In this document: one piece after another, positions 33,975-42,888 of the stretch | How positions within the stretch are numbered: the first letter of the stretch is position 1 | Layout: every line of letters starts with the position of its first letter | From: Psychrobacillus sp044762745 | GTDB lineage: Bacteria > Bacillota > Bacilli > Bacillales_A > Planococcaceae | DNA: 64,000 nt | Direction: 5' to 3' | Assembly (NCBI RefSeq): GCF_044762745.1 | Contig: NZ_JBIWEX010000005.1 | Location: 124,001-188,000, forward strand | Program-made: the position numbers and the translations under genes | Notes under the pieces: generated by a model | Told to the model about the DNA's origin: nothing | The model's input: the letters and a program-made list of their open reading frames with translations, nothing else | Database searches by the model: none

Positions 33975-36248
33975 CTACTCGTTTTGTTGTTGCTCTCGAT
34001 TTTGTTCTATTGTGTATTTCCATAAATTGCTTCCATCGTAATAATAAAGGTTTCCATTGACATCTTTTACGAGTCCATAAACCCCTTTATCTTTCAACCA
34101 TTCTACTTCTAGCGTATCTTTTGTTACTCTAAATAGTTTTCCTTCTACACTTCCGTAAATATAGCCATCAGGACCTTCTACAATTTGTGCATTACGGAAT
34201 CTTCCGGAGATTAACTCCAATAATTCAACTGAACGAACTTCTGTCCACTCATCTTTATAGACAAACAACGTTCCATCGGCCATTCCCCAAACATTATTAT
34301 CTTTATCTACTATTAAACTAGTAATCATACTTGAATCAAATGATAGATGAATATATTTTTTGTCTTCTGGGTTGTTTCGATTAAAGTAGAACAATCGTGC
34401 TCCTCTTGGGTTCACCTGCTGATTCGCATGAATCGAAGTTCCACCAAATATTTGCGTCCCTCTACTCACTAATGACACGATGCTTTGGTTGTAAATATAG
34501 TTTTCGTATATTTCCATTTTTTCGTTTTCTGGTGTATAAAAAGCAAGTGCACCACCACCAACACTCGCGTCAGGTAATGTTCCAAATACAATTTCTTTCC
34601 CTTTATTATAAGGTGTTACTGCAGTTGTTCTTTCTTGCCCGTATTCTCTCATACGAATAACTTCTTTTGGATTTCCAGTATCCCATGGAAGGGAGCGATC
34701 ATAAACTAGTAATCTAGCAAGTGGATACGCACCTATATACAGTGTATTGTTTATATGAAACATAGACTCTATTTGACTAATATTTCGGTATAATTCTTTG
34801 TTTCCTGTTGCAACGTCATACACACCAAGACCACCTGACATATATCCATTAGCAAATATTTTCTTTCCATCTTCGCTCGAAGCTAGTGTATACAGTTCTA
34901 CCGGTTGTTCTGGTAATTCAAATTGATGATACTGTATTTCGCCCGTTTGTGGATTGTATTCGAATAATTGACCTAGATTATCAACCATTCCAGATAGCAG
35001 CCATTCTTTTGGTTCTTCTACGATAGGCTCTTCGATAATTGGTGCTTCTACTGTTGTAGCTTCTTGAGATTGACTTTCTTTCAATGCCTTTTCACGGAAT
35101 GCTTTTTCAAAGAGTGATTCAAGGTCCGTCTGCTCGTCTTCTGTTTTATCCTTTTTGTTCATTCCTTTTACGATAAAGTCCAGATTAATCGCTTCTGTCC
35201 CTATAGGTAAATAAAGTCCAAGCTCTGTATGCGCTTTTGTTTCGAAATCATATCGGATTAATTGTTGTGCTTTTGTATAGTATAATGATTGTCCATCTGG
35301 TGATAACGCGGAGACAGTTTTGGAGTTCAACTCAAACTCATCAACAATCTTTAACGTTTTTCTATCGAACACTACTGCCATATTAGATGGATACAATCTA
35401 GCAATGACATAGTCATCTGTTAGCACTAAATCTTGTGCATATTTTTCAGACATATATTTTGCTGGTAAAAAGGATGTAAAATTTTTCGTACCAGGCTTTT
35501 TCACTAATAAATCCATTGCGGAACCAATCGATACGTAAATTTCATCTCGTTCCTCATCTGCAACGATTGCTTTGACAAATTCTTTTCTTTTACGGATCTG
35601 TCCGAATTCTTCTATTTCTTTCGTTTCTGTATCATAAGCTACAAGGGAGCCCCCGTATGCTGATCCAGCATATACTTTATGTCCAGAGACGATTAAATCT
35701 TGAATAGAAGTATCGCTCTTATTAGAAAAAATTGGTCCGTGGTTTTCAAACACTTCCGTATTTGGATCATAGCTATAAAGTACACTTGATACAGATCCAC
35801 CAATCCAAAGTTTTCCATTTTCATCTACATCAAGACCCCATGCACTTTTAGAATCTTCTAACGTAAATGTATGTAAGATTTCCTTTGTTTGATAATCTAC
35901 TACCACTAATGCCGCTGGAGCTCCATGCATGATGTAATAAATGAAATACTCTCCTTCGTCATTTGCAGCAATTTTAGATGAAATAGCAGATGACTTGAAG
36001 ATCATTGGTCCTAGGTTTTCATATCCTTCCAAGACAACTTCTTCCTCTTGTTTTTCCTCAATCGCATCTTCTAACCATTCTTCTACGCTACCTTCAACCT
36101 CAATTACTTCTTCCCCGGTTCCTACTGGTTCTACAACTACCTCTTCTACTGCTGTGTTTGTTTTTGGTAATTCTTCTGCATTTGCCACACTATTTAATGG
36201 TGTAGCTAACATTACAGCCATTACTGGAATATAAATCTTCTTCAACAT
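33975..36248 (-). CDS. Secreted beta-propeller protein of unknown function
   Basis: This exported protein has 757 residues: a signal peptide (about 1-25), an acidic linker (30-75), then repeated about 45-residue segments ending in patterns like LWIGGSVSSVLYSYD, VYAGSAYGGSLVAYD and IFANGYMSGGLGVYD. These fit two beta-propeller halves separated by a Glu-rich linker near 385-425. No catalytic motif is evident. ATG 36248 (MLKKIYIPVM) follows AAAGGGG; the longer reading has no export signal and no ribosome site. It ends 38 bases before the glycosidase gene, so the two are probably co-transcribed and both act outside the cell. Confidence 0.75.
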   Translation of the reverse strand: MLKKIYIPVMAVMLATPLNSVANAEELPKTNTAVEEVVVEPVGTGEEVIEVEGSVEEWLEDAIEEKQEEEVVLEGYENLGPMIFKSSAISSKIAANDEGEYFIYYIMHGAPAALVVVDYQTKEILHTFTLEDSKSAWGLDVDENGKLWIGGSVSSVLYSYDPNTEVFENHGPIFSNKSDTSIQDLIVSGHKVYAGSAYGGSLVAYDTETKEIEEFGQIRKRKEFVKAIVADEERDEIYVSIGSAMDLLVKKPGTKNFTSFLPAKYMSEKYAQDLVLTDDYVIARLYPSNMAVVFDRKTLKIVDEFELNSKTVSALSPDGQSLYYTKAQQLIRYDFETKAHTELGLYLPIGTEAINLDFIVKGMNKKDKTEDEQTDLESLFEKAFREKALKESQSQEATTVEAPIIEEPIVEEPKEWLLSGMVDNLGQLFEYNPQTGEIQYHQFELPEQPVELYTLASSEDGKKIFANGYMSGGLGVYDVATGNKELYRNISQIESMFHINNTLYIGAYPLARLLVYDRSLPWDTGNPKEVIRMREYGQERTTAVTPYNKGKEIVFGTLPDASVGGGALAFYTPENEKMEIYENYIYNQSIVSLVSRGTQIFGGTSIHANQQVNPRGARLFYFNRNNPEDKKYIHLSFDSSMITSLIVDKDNNVWGMADGTLFVYKDEWTEVRSVELLELISGRFRNAQIVEGPDGYIYGSVEGKLFRVTKDTLEVEWLKDKGVYGLVKDVNGNLYYYDGSNLWKYTIEQNREQQQNE

Positions 36249-36410
36249 TAAAACCCCTTTCATAATACATTTTAACATTAACATCTTTTGGTAACATTTA
36301 AAACTCATAGTTGTAATATAATTGAAACATTAGCAAAAATGTTTGAAAATGCTCACAAGATAGTTTCATGATATAATAGGCAATGGAATTTAAAAGTAGG
36401 GAGAATAAAC

Positions 36411-38780
36411 ATGTTACATTCTATTAAGAAAATGATTTCTGGTGAAGTAATAGAACTAAAGCAACTCAATAAAATAGTATCCAAAATTAATACCTTGGAA
36501 GATTCATTTACAAATAGAACAGATTTAGAGCTTCAAGCATATACAAATAATTTTCGTGAACAACTAAATAATGGAGCAACTCCTGAAGAAATCATGTTGG
36601 AAGCATTTGCAGTTGTACGCGAAGCTTCGAAACGTGTATTAGGAAAGCGACACTATGATACACAGTTAATGGGTGGTGCAGTATTAACTCAATCTCAAAT
36701 TGCTCAAATGCAAACTGGAGAAGGTAAAACATTAGTTGCAACGCTACCTGCCTACGTAATGGCTCTACACGGTAAAGGAACGCATATTATTACGGCCAAT
36801 GAGTATTTGGCAAGCCGAGATTTTGAAGAGATGAAGCCATTATTTGAGTTTTTAGGCTTAACAGTCGGATTAAATATTTCTGGCTTAGAAAATGACGAAA
36901 AACAAGCTGCCTATAATTGTGACATTACATATGGAACTGGAACAGAATTCGGGTTTGATTATTTAAGAGACCATATGGTGCAAAGTGACGAACAGCTTGT
37001 GCAAAGACCACTTTTTTACGCATTAATCGATGAAGTGGATAGCATATTAATCGACGAAGCGAGAACTCCTTTAATCATTGCAGGAAAATCAAATGCAAGC
37101 TTGAATTTGTTTCCAATTATGCAGCTCGTTATTAGCTCGTTCAAAAACGAAGAAGATTACAATTATTACCCTGAGACGAAACAAATTGTCTTATTAGATA
37201 ATGGTGCAGACCGCCTAGAAGAGGCATTTGGTATCGACAATGTATATGACCGAGAACATCGTGAATTTATGCACATTGCGATGCAAACACTTCGAGCAAA
37301 AGTAGTAATGCGTAAAGACGTGGACTATATTGTTAAAGACGACAAAATTATGATTGTGGATCCATATACTGGTAGAATTATGGAAGGCCGTACATTTAGC
37401 GATGGACTTCATCAAGCAATCGAAGCGAAAGAAAAAGTTTCTATTAAAGAAGAAAACAATACACAAGCTTCCATTATGATTCAACATTATTTCAGACTGT
37501 ACAAACATGTATCTGGTATGACTGGTAGTGCCGTTCCTTCTCGCGATGAGTTTTGGGAAACATACAACTTACGAGTAACGGAAATACCAACGAACAAACC
37601 AAACAAACGCATCGACATGGAAACGCTTGTCTATTTAACGTATGAAGACAAAATGAAAAAAATTGTGGAAGAAACGCAAAAGTACCATGAGATTGGCCGT
37701 CCCGTTTTAATCGGAACAACTTCTATCGAACAATCCGAAAAACTTTCTTCCTATTTACATGAGCTTTCAATCGAACATTCCGTACTTAATGCAAAAACAG
37801 TAGAAGATGAAGCAGAACTAATCTCCCAAGCTGGACAGATGAATAAAATCATGCTCGCAACGAATATGGCTGGGCGAGGAACAGATATTAATCTAGGAGA
37901 AGGCGTTGCGGAACTTGGCGGTCTTCATATAATTGGTACGGAACTGCACAGTAGTGCTCGAATTGATATGCAGCTACGTGGTCGTGGGGGGCGTCAAGGA
38001 GATCCAGGGAGTTCGCAATTTATCATTTCATTGGAGGACGAGCTATTCCACTATTACGATGAAGAGGAATTCGCTAAATACAAAAATAAGGTGAAAACCG
38101 ATGATACAGGCTTAGTTATTTCATCTAATCCAACAAAGTTTATATATAATGTCCAAAATGTAATTGAAGGTATGCATTACTCGAGTCGTTCTCATTTATT
38201 GAAATTAGATGATATTAATAACGATCAACAACGTGTTATGTATAATTACCGTGAAAAGGCGTTAAAAGTAGAAAATATGCAAATGCTTATCATTGATGCG
38301 ATGCATGAACGTCTAAATAATTTAATCGATGAGCTTGCAGATTCAAATGTAAATGATGTGCATGAATCTAGTATTTTGAATGAAATAATGGATGAGATTA
38401 AAATTATTTCCATGCTAACATCTTACGAAGATGATTCGTTTACTTCATTAGATCCGGAAAATAAAGGGCAAGTGAAGGAAGCGTTAGAGACTGTTTATGA
38501 GAAAGCTTTTGAGATTGTCAATATGACAAGTAGTGATAACGAAGATTGGAGAAATATTCAATCGTATTATACGGAGACGCTTGATCGATTGTGGATTGGC
38601 CATTTAGACAATCTGCATCATTTAAGAGAAGGTATCAGCATTCGTGGATATGGTCAAGAAGATCCATATCGCTTATACTCATTCGATGCGCTTCATTTAT
38701 TCCAAGGAATGCTTCACACATTCTTTAGAGATGTGATCCGCTATAATTTGCAAGTGAACGGGGTTAAAGAAGAAGAATAG
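36411..38780 (+). CDS. secA2: SecA2, accessory preprotein translocase ATPase
   Basis: This is a 789-residue SecA-family motor. Walker A TGEGKT lies at about 102-107, the Walker B-type DEVDSILIDEAR near 208-219, and helicase motifs VSGMTGS, AGRGTDI and QLRGRGGRQGDPG follow. It is shorter than housekeeping SecA (about 840), and the Cys-rich zinc-binding C-terminus that contacts SecB and lipids is absent. These are signs of an accessory SecA2. In Bacillus anthracis a SecA2 exports S-layer proteins, and wall-glycan and S-layer-type genes flank this one. It has an AGGGAG site and a TG-extended TATAAT at about 36380. Confidence 0.88.
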   Translation: MLHSIKKMISGEVIELKQLNKIVSKINTLEDSFTNRTDLELQAYTNNFREQLNNGATPEEIMLEAFAVVREASKRVLGKRHYDTQLMGGAVLTQSQIAQMQTGEGKTLVATLPAYVMALHGKGTHIITANEYLASRDFEEMKPLFEFLGLTVGLNISGLENDEKQAAYNCDITYGTGTEFGFDYLRDHMVQSDEQLVQRPLFYALIDEVDSILIDEARTPLIIAGKSNASLNLFPIMQLVISSFKNEEDYNYYPETKQIVLLDNGADRLEEAFGIDNVYDREHREFMHIAMQTLRAKVVMRKDVDYIVKDDKIMIVDPYTGRIMEGRTFSDGLHQAIEAKEKVSIKEENNTQASIMIQHYFRLYKHVSGMTGSAVPSRDEFWETYNLRVTEIPTNKPNKRIDMETLVYLTYEDKMKKIVEETQKYHEIGRPVLIGTTSIEQSEKLSSYLHELSIEHSVLNAKTVEDEAELISQAGQMNKIMLATNMAGRGTDINLGEGVAELGGLHIIGTELHSSARIDMQLRGRGGRQGDPGSSQFIISLEDELFHYYDEEEFAKYKNKVKTDDTGLVISSNPTKFIYNVQNVIEGMHYSSRSHLLKLDDINNDQQRVMYNYREKALKVENMQMLIIDAMHERLNNLIDELADSNVNDVHESSILNEIMDEIKIISMLTSYEDDSFTSLDPENKGQVKEALETVYEKAFEIVNMTSSDNEDWRNIQSYYTETLDRLWIGHLDNLHHLREGISIRGYGQEDPYRLYSFDALHLFQGMLHTFFRDVIRYNLQVNGVKEEE

Positions 38781-38846
38781 ATGCGATAAGCAAAGTGGCT
38801 GCAATTCTAGCCACCTTTCATCGAAAGCTAATAGAGGAAATTTTTG

Positions 38847-38886
38847 GAGTGTTGGAAGTGAATTGATCACTTTCAACACTCTTTTT
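38847..38886 (+). terminator. Terminator of secA2
   Basis: A 15-bp stem with one G-U pair (GAGTGTTGGAAGTGA) and a five-base loop is followed by TTTTT. A weaker AAAGTGGCT/AGCCACCTTT hairpin precedes it at about 38792-38818. Confidence 0.88.
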
Positions 38887-38900
38887 ACAAATATTGGATT

Positions 38901-38990
38901 TTCAACTAAACAATGAAAAATTACAACTAAACATTCCAAAATTCCAACTAACACTCTGATTTTTCCAACTAAATCTGAACTTCAAGAAAA
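38901..38990. repeat. Intergenic 21-bp repeat array, CAACTAAAC core (array E)
   Basis: Four units with the core TTCCAACTAAAC have the C of CAACTA at 38903, 38924, 38945 and 38966, an exact 21-bp step. The array lies between the terminators of the convergent secA2 and pgi genes. Confidence 0.8.
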
Positions 38991-39028
38991 TCGGCTGCTT
39001 TTCTTCAAAATCTAAATTTTTACCATAC

Positions 39029-39075
39029 AAAAAAGGCCAGTACAAAGGAGAATCTCCATTATACTGACCTTTTTT
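39029..39075 (-). terminator. Terminator of pgi
   Basis: A long stem (AAAAAGG(T/C)CAGTA arms with G-U pairing and an inner GGAGAATCTCC) is flanked by A and T runs. It serves leftward transcription of pgi and may also act rightward. Confidence 0.85.
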
Positions 39076-39089
39076 AGTTAATTTCACAA

Positions 39090-40445
39090 TCAATCAAAAA
39101 TCTCGGTAAGTCTTTCTTCTAACTCTTCTTTTAATGCCTCATACCCAGGCTTGTTCAATAGTGCAAAAATATTATTTTTATAAGACTCCACTCCTGGTTG
39201 GTCGAATGGATTCACTCCCGATAGATAAGCACTCATTGCACATGCTTTTTCGAAGAAATAAAGTAAATAACCTAGGTGATATTCATCTAGCTTATCAATC
39301 TCTACTTGGATCACAGGAACTCCACCATCATAATGAGCTAAGATCGTACTATTTTTCGCAATTGTATTAATATCATGAAATGTCTTATCTTCTAAGAAAT
39401 TTAACTGATCGAAATTATTGTCTACTAACTGAATCGTGCAATCCTCTTGTTGATTACGAACATGTAAAATCGTTTCAAAGATTTGACGTTTTCCAGCTTG
39501 AATATATTGACCAATAGAATGCAAATCCGTTGTATATGTAACAGAAACAGGGAAGATCCCTTTTTCATCTTTCCCTTCACTTTCTCCAAATAATTGCTTC
39601 CACCATTCAAATACATTTCGCAAAGAAGGTTCAAATGAAGCCATTATTTCAATAATATATCCCTTTTTCTCAAGTAAATATCTAGATAACGCATATTCAT
39701 AAGCCGCATTCTCTTTGTAATTCGAAAACATTAAATCATTTGTTGCTCGTTTGGCACCATCTAGTAACGCTTGAATGTCGATTCCACCTACTGCTAGTGG
39801 AAATAGCCCAACTGGAGTTAAAACTGAAAAGCGTCCACCTACATCTGCTGGAACTTCAAAGCTTCTGTATCCCTCTTCCTGGGCCAGCTTTCTTAACAAG
39901 CCACTCTCAGGATCAGTAGTTAAAATAATTCTATTTTTCATTTCATCGCCATAGCGTTTTTCCATATAAGACTTAATAACGCGGAATGAAATCGCAGGTT
40001 CAAGTGTAGTTCCCGATTTAGAAATGACATTTATATATACTTCACGGTCCTCTACGTAATGAAGTAATTGATTGATATAAGCTCCACTCATGTTCTGTCC
40101 TGCATAAATTACTTCTGTTTCACCTGATTTTTTCGAGAAATAAGGTGATAAGGCATCTTGAACTGCTTTAGCACCTAAATAAGAGCCACCAATACCTATA
40201 ACTATCAAAACGGCAGATTTCGTTCGTATTTCATTGGCAACCGCAAGTATTTGCTCTATCTCTTTTTTATCTTGTTTAATAGCTAGTTCTACCCAGCCTA
40301 AAGCATCACGATCTTTACTTGTTGGTGCGTGTATTTCTTCATGTATCATACTAATTATATTTGTATATTTATTTTTTTCATCTTCATTAATAAACTTTGA
40401 TAGTAAGGAAAAGTTTAGTGAGAAGGCTTGTTTTGTAACAGTCAA
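39090..40445 (-). CDS. pgi: Glucose-6-phosphate isomerase
   Basis: This 451-residue glycolytic enzyme interconverts glucose-6-phosphate and fructose-6-phosphate. IGIGGSYLGAKAVQDAL, VISKSGTTLEPAISFR and ADVGGRFSVLTPVGL carry substrate-binding residues; the FGESEGKDEKG and GGVPVIQV segments contribute the catalytic Glu and other active-site residues. Length equals typical Bacillus Pgi. The TTG at 40445 follows AGGAGG by eight bases. A TTG six codons upstream would place the ribosome site inside the gene and is rejected. It stands alone, flanked by convergent and divergent neighbours. Confidence 0.93.
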   Translation of the reverse strand: MTVTKQAFSLNFSLLSKFINEDEKNKYTNIISMIHEEIHAPTSKDRDALGWVELAIKQDKKEIEQILAVANEIRTKSAVLIVIGIGGSYLGAKAVQDALSPYFSKKSGETEVIYAGQNMSGAYINQLLHYVEDREVYINVISKSGTTLEPAISFRVIKSYMEKRYGDEMKNRIILTTDPESGLLRKLAQEEGYRSFEVPADVGGRFSVLTPVGLFPLAVGGIDIQALLDGAKRATNDLMFSNYKENAAYEYALSRYLLEKKGYIIEIMASFEPSLRNVFEWWKQLFGESEGKDEKGIFPVSVTYTTDLHSIGQYIQAGKRQIFETILHVRNQQEDCTIQLVDNNFDQLNFLEDKTFHDINTIAKNSTILAHYDGGVPVIQVEIDKLDEYHLGYLLYFFEKACAMSAYLSGVNPFDQPGVESYKNNIFALLNKPGYEALKEELEERLTEIFD

Positions 40446-40639
40446 TTGGATTTCCTCCTGCAAGCTTCGTATTCATTTATCCTCTATATTAGCATATTTC
40501 AGCGGTCTTTTCCTCTTAAAGAAGTAGGAAGGTACTTTTGAGGTTTAACAAGCGAATTTTTATACATACTAGCATTACTATTTCTTTATTTTTACTCATA
40601 CTATAATCATACATTGTAACAACAGAATCGAGGGCTAGC

Positions 40640-41545
40640 ATGTCAAAGAGAATGATTTGGATTACGCTCATTTCCTGTTTCCTACTCGGAGGTGTTATGT
40701 ATGCAAGTAGTTTGTATAACGACGTCTCTGTTGCGATTGACACAATTCATGAGCCGGACATACGTAAAATCTCCAAGTTAAGAAAAACGGAAGTCGAGCT
40801 AATAAAAAAAGAACCATTCTCCTTGCTTTTACTAGGTGTGGATGAGCGAGAGGAAGATGTAGGTCGTTCTGATACAATTATAGTTTTAACTGTCAATCCT
40901 ACGACGAACTCTATAAAAATGGTGAGTATTCCACGTGATACATATACCGAATTGATAGGGATAGATAAGGTCGATAAAATAAATCACGCATATGCCTTTG
41001 GTGGTATTGAAATGTCCCTCCATTCCGTTGAAAATCTACTAAATATCCCTATCGACTACGTCGTTCAAGTTAATATGGAAAGTTTTCTTCAGATAGTAGA
41101 TGTAGTAGGAGGAGTAACAGTTGAAAATGCAAATCATTTTACAGAGAACGGGTTTACTTTTAATGAAGGAAATATAAATTTAAACGGAGAACAAGCACTT
41201 AGTTACGTTCGAATGCGAATGAGCGATCCACTAGGTGACTTCGGTAGACAGGCTAGACAAAAGCAAGTACTCCAAGCCGTTTTAAAAGAAGGAGCTTCCA
41301 TTAATAGCTTACTAAATTATAAAGAGTTACTAAGTATTTTCGAAAAAAATATACGTACAAATATGACCTTTGACCAAATACTCAATATCCAAAAAGGATA
41401 TAAAAATACATTGAATCAAGTAGATACGATCTCTTTTGAACACGGGGAAGGAAAACGGATAGATGGTATTTGGTATTATGTGATGGATGAAGAGGAGCTT
41501 GAACAAGTATCTTTGCAATTGAAGGAGCATTTGGAAATCGACTAA
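40640..41545 (+). CDS. LytR-CpsA-Psr (LCP) family protein
   Basis: This is a second LCP ligase, of 301 residues. One transmembrane helix (about 5-25) is followed by an outside LCP domain with DVGRSDTIIVLTVNP, SIPRDTYTEL, DKINHAYAFGG and SYVRMRMSDPLGDFGRQ boxes. It shows the same motifs as the 13.2-kb protein but clear divergence elsewhere and a shorter C-terminus. Most Bacillales have several LCP proteins with overlapping roles in attaching teichoic or secondary wall polymers to peptidoglycan. GAGGG precedes the ATG. It is monocistronic. Confidence 0.92.
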   Translation: MSKRMIWITLISCFLLGGVMYASSLYNDVSVAIDTIHEPDIRKISKLRKTEVELIKKEPFSLLLLGVDEREEDVGRSDTIIVLTVNPTTNSIKMVSIPRDTYTELIGIDKVDKINHAYAFGGIEMSLHSVENLLNIPIDYVVQVNMESFLQIVDVVGGVTVENANHFTENGFTFNEGNINLNGEQALSYVRMRMSDPLGDFGRQARQKQVLQAVLKEGASINSLLNYKELLSIFEKNIRTNMTFDQILNIQKGYKNTLNQVDTISFEHGEGKRIDGIWYYVMDEEELEQVSLQLKEHLEID

Positions 41546-41580
41546 ATACCTGGTTAAAGCTACTAAACTAAACCAACTCA

Positions 41581-41618
41581 AAAACAGACATTAAACTAAA
41601 TTGTCTAATGTCTGTTTT
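41581..41618. terminator. Bidirectional terminator between LCP and patA genes
   Basis: Perfect 13-base arms (AAAACAGACATTA) surround a 12-base loop, with A/T-rich flanks on both sides of two convergent genes. Confidence 0.85.
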
Positions 41619-41621
41619 CAT

Positions 41622-42776
41622 TTAAAGTGACTGTATAAATTTCTGTATTCGATTCAATCCTTCTACAAGTACCTCCATGGAATAGGCATACGAAATTCGA
41701 ATATATCCTTCTCCATAAGGTGTAAATGCGCTTCCTGGAACGACTGCCAGACCACCTTCTTGTAATAGTTTTGTAGCAAAATCAAATGAGCTCATACGAT
41801 ACGCCTTTATAGAAGGGAAAATATAAAAAGCACCATTAGGTTTCTCGACAGGTAATCCTATTTCGATTAGTCGACCATATACAAAATCTCTTCTCTTTAT
41901 ATATTCCACATTCATTTCTTCCGGAGTATCTTTGGCATTCGTTAATGCTTCAATTGCAGCATACTGCGCTGGGAGAGAAGCACATATTGTATTAAACGCA
42001 TGAACCTTCACGACATGTTGTATCACTTCAGCTGGCCCCATTAAAAATCCAATACGCCATCCTGTCATAGAATGGGACTTAGACAAACCATGAATATAAA
42101 ACAATTTATCTCTTATTTCCTTATAAGAGGCAAATGATAAATGTTTTCCAGAAAATGAATTCTCACTATAGATTTCATCAGTTAGTACATAAATATCTTG
42201 ACCCGCTATTACTTTGACTAAATCATCCATCGTTTCTTTATTAAGAACGATGCCTGTTGGATTAGAAGGATTATTAAAAAATACAGCTTTTGTTTTTTCT
42301 GTAATGAGCGCTGCTAGTTTTTCCGCAGAAGGCTGAAAATTCGTTTCTGTCGTATCTAAGTAGACAACCTTTGCCCCACATAATTCAATAACGGGCACAT
42401 AACCGGAATAATTGGGTGCTGGCAAAATGACTTCGTCTCCTACTTCTAAAATAGTTCGAAATACTGAATCTATTGCTTCACTAGCACCATTTGTAATGAC
42501 GATTTCACTTTGCGGATTATAAGAAAATCCATATTTATTTGAGAAGAAGCTATTGACTACTTCTCGGAGTTCGAGTAATCCTGCATTATGAGAATAGCCA
42601 GTTAAGTTCTGCTCGATCGCTAGTATTCCGGCTTCCTTTACTGATTTAGGAGTAGGAAAGTCTGGCTGACCGATAGTTAAATTGATCGCATTTGGATAAT
42701 AGACGAGTTGATTGGAAAATTGTCTAGTTCCTGCTATTTTCAGGCTTTCTGCGTTCGGATTTAAACGTAAACTCAT
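41622..42776 (-). CDS. patA: Class I aminotransferase (PatA-like)
   Basis: This is a 384-residue PLP-dependent aminotransferase of fold type I. PLP Lys233 lies in GLSKSHSMTGWRIG, with NNPSNPTG at 168-175, the DEIYSE stretch at 200-205 and a C-terminal Arg in YIRISYAYS. It resembles Bacillus PatA, which transfers amino groups to N-acetyl-2-amino-6-oxopimelate in lysine/DAP synthesis, but aromatic or other aminotransferases of the same family look alike. AAAGGAAG precedes the ATG. It is divergent from the oxidase gene. Confidence 0.85.
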   Translation of the reverse strand: MSLRLNPNAESLKIAGTRQFSNQLVYYPNAINLTIGQPDFPTPKSVKEAGILAIEQNLTGYSHNAGLLELREVVNSFFSNKYGFSYNPQSEIVITNGASEAIDSVFRTILEVGDEVILPAPNYSGYVPVIELCGAKVVYLDTTETNFQPSAEKLAALITEKTKAVFFNNPSNPTGIVLNKETMDDLVKVIAGQDIYVLTDEIYSENSFSGKHLSFASYKEIRDKLFYIHGLSKSHSMTGWRIGFLMGPAEVIQHVVKVHAFNTICASLPAQYAAIEALTNAKDTPEEMNVEYIKRRDFVYGRLIEIGLPVEKPNGAFYIFPSIKAYRMSSFDFATKLLQEGGLAVVPGSAFTPYGEGYIRISYAYSMEVLVEGLNRIQKFIQSL

Positions 42777-42888
42777 TGTTTATCTTCCTTTCCCCTAATA
42801 ATTACTTTGCTTTTATCCTAGTATACTGTATAGTAAAAGCATTTATAATTGTAATATTTTTAATAATAAATAAGTTAGGAGAATAGTA

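Noticed and set aside
36411..38780. Housekeeping SecA
   Set aside because: The length and the missing C-terminal zinc-binding motif point to an accessory SecA2. A whole-genome check for another secA would settle it.
38902..39093. Leftward frame with FSWxxxx-like heptads through array E
   Set aside because: It starts inside the pgi terminator, has no ribosome site and consists of repeat and hairpin sequence.
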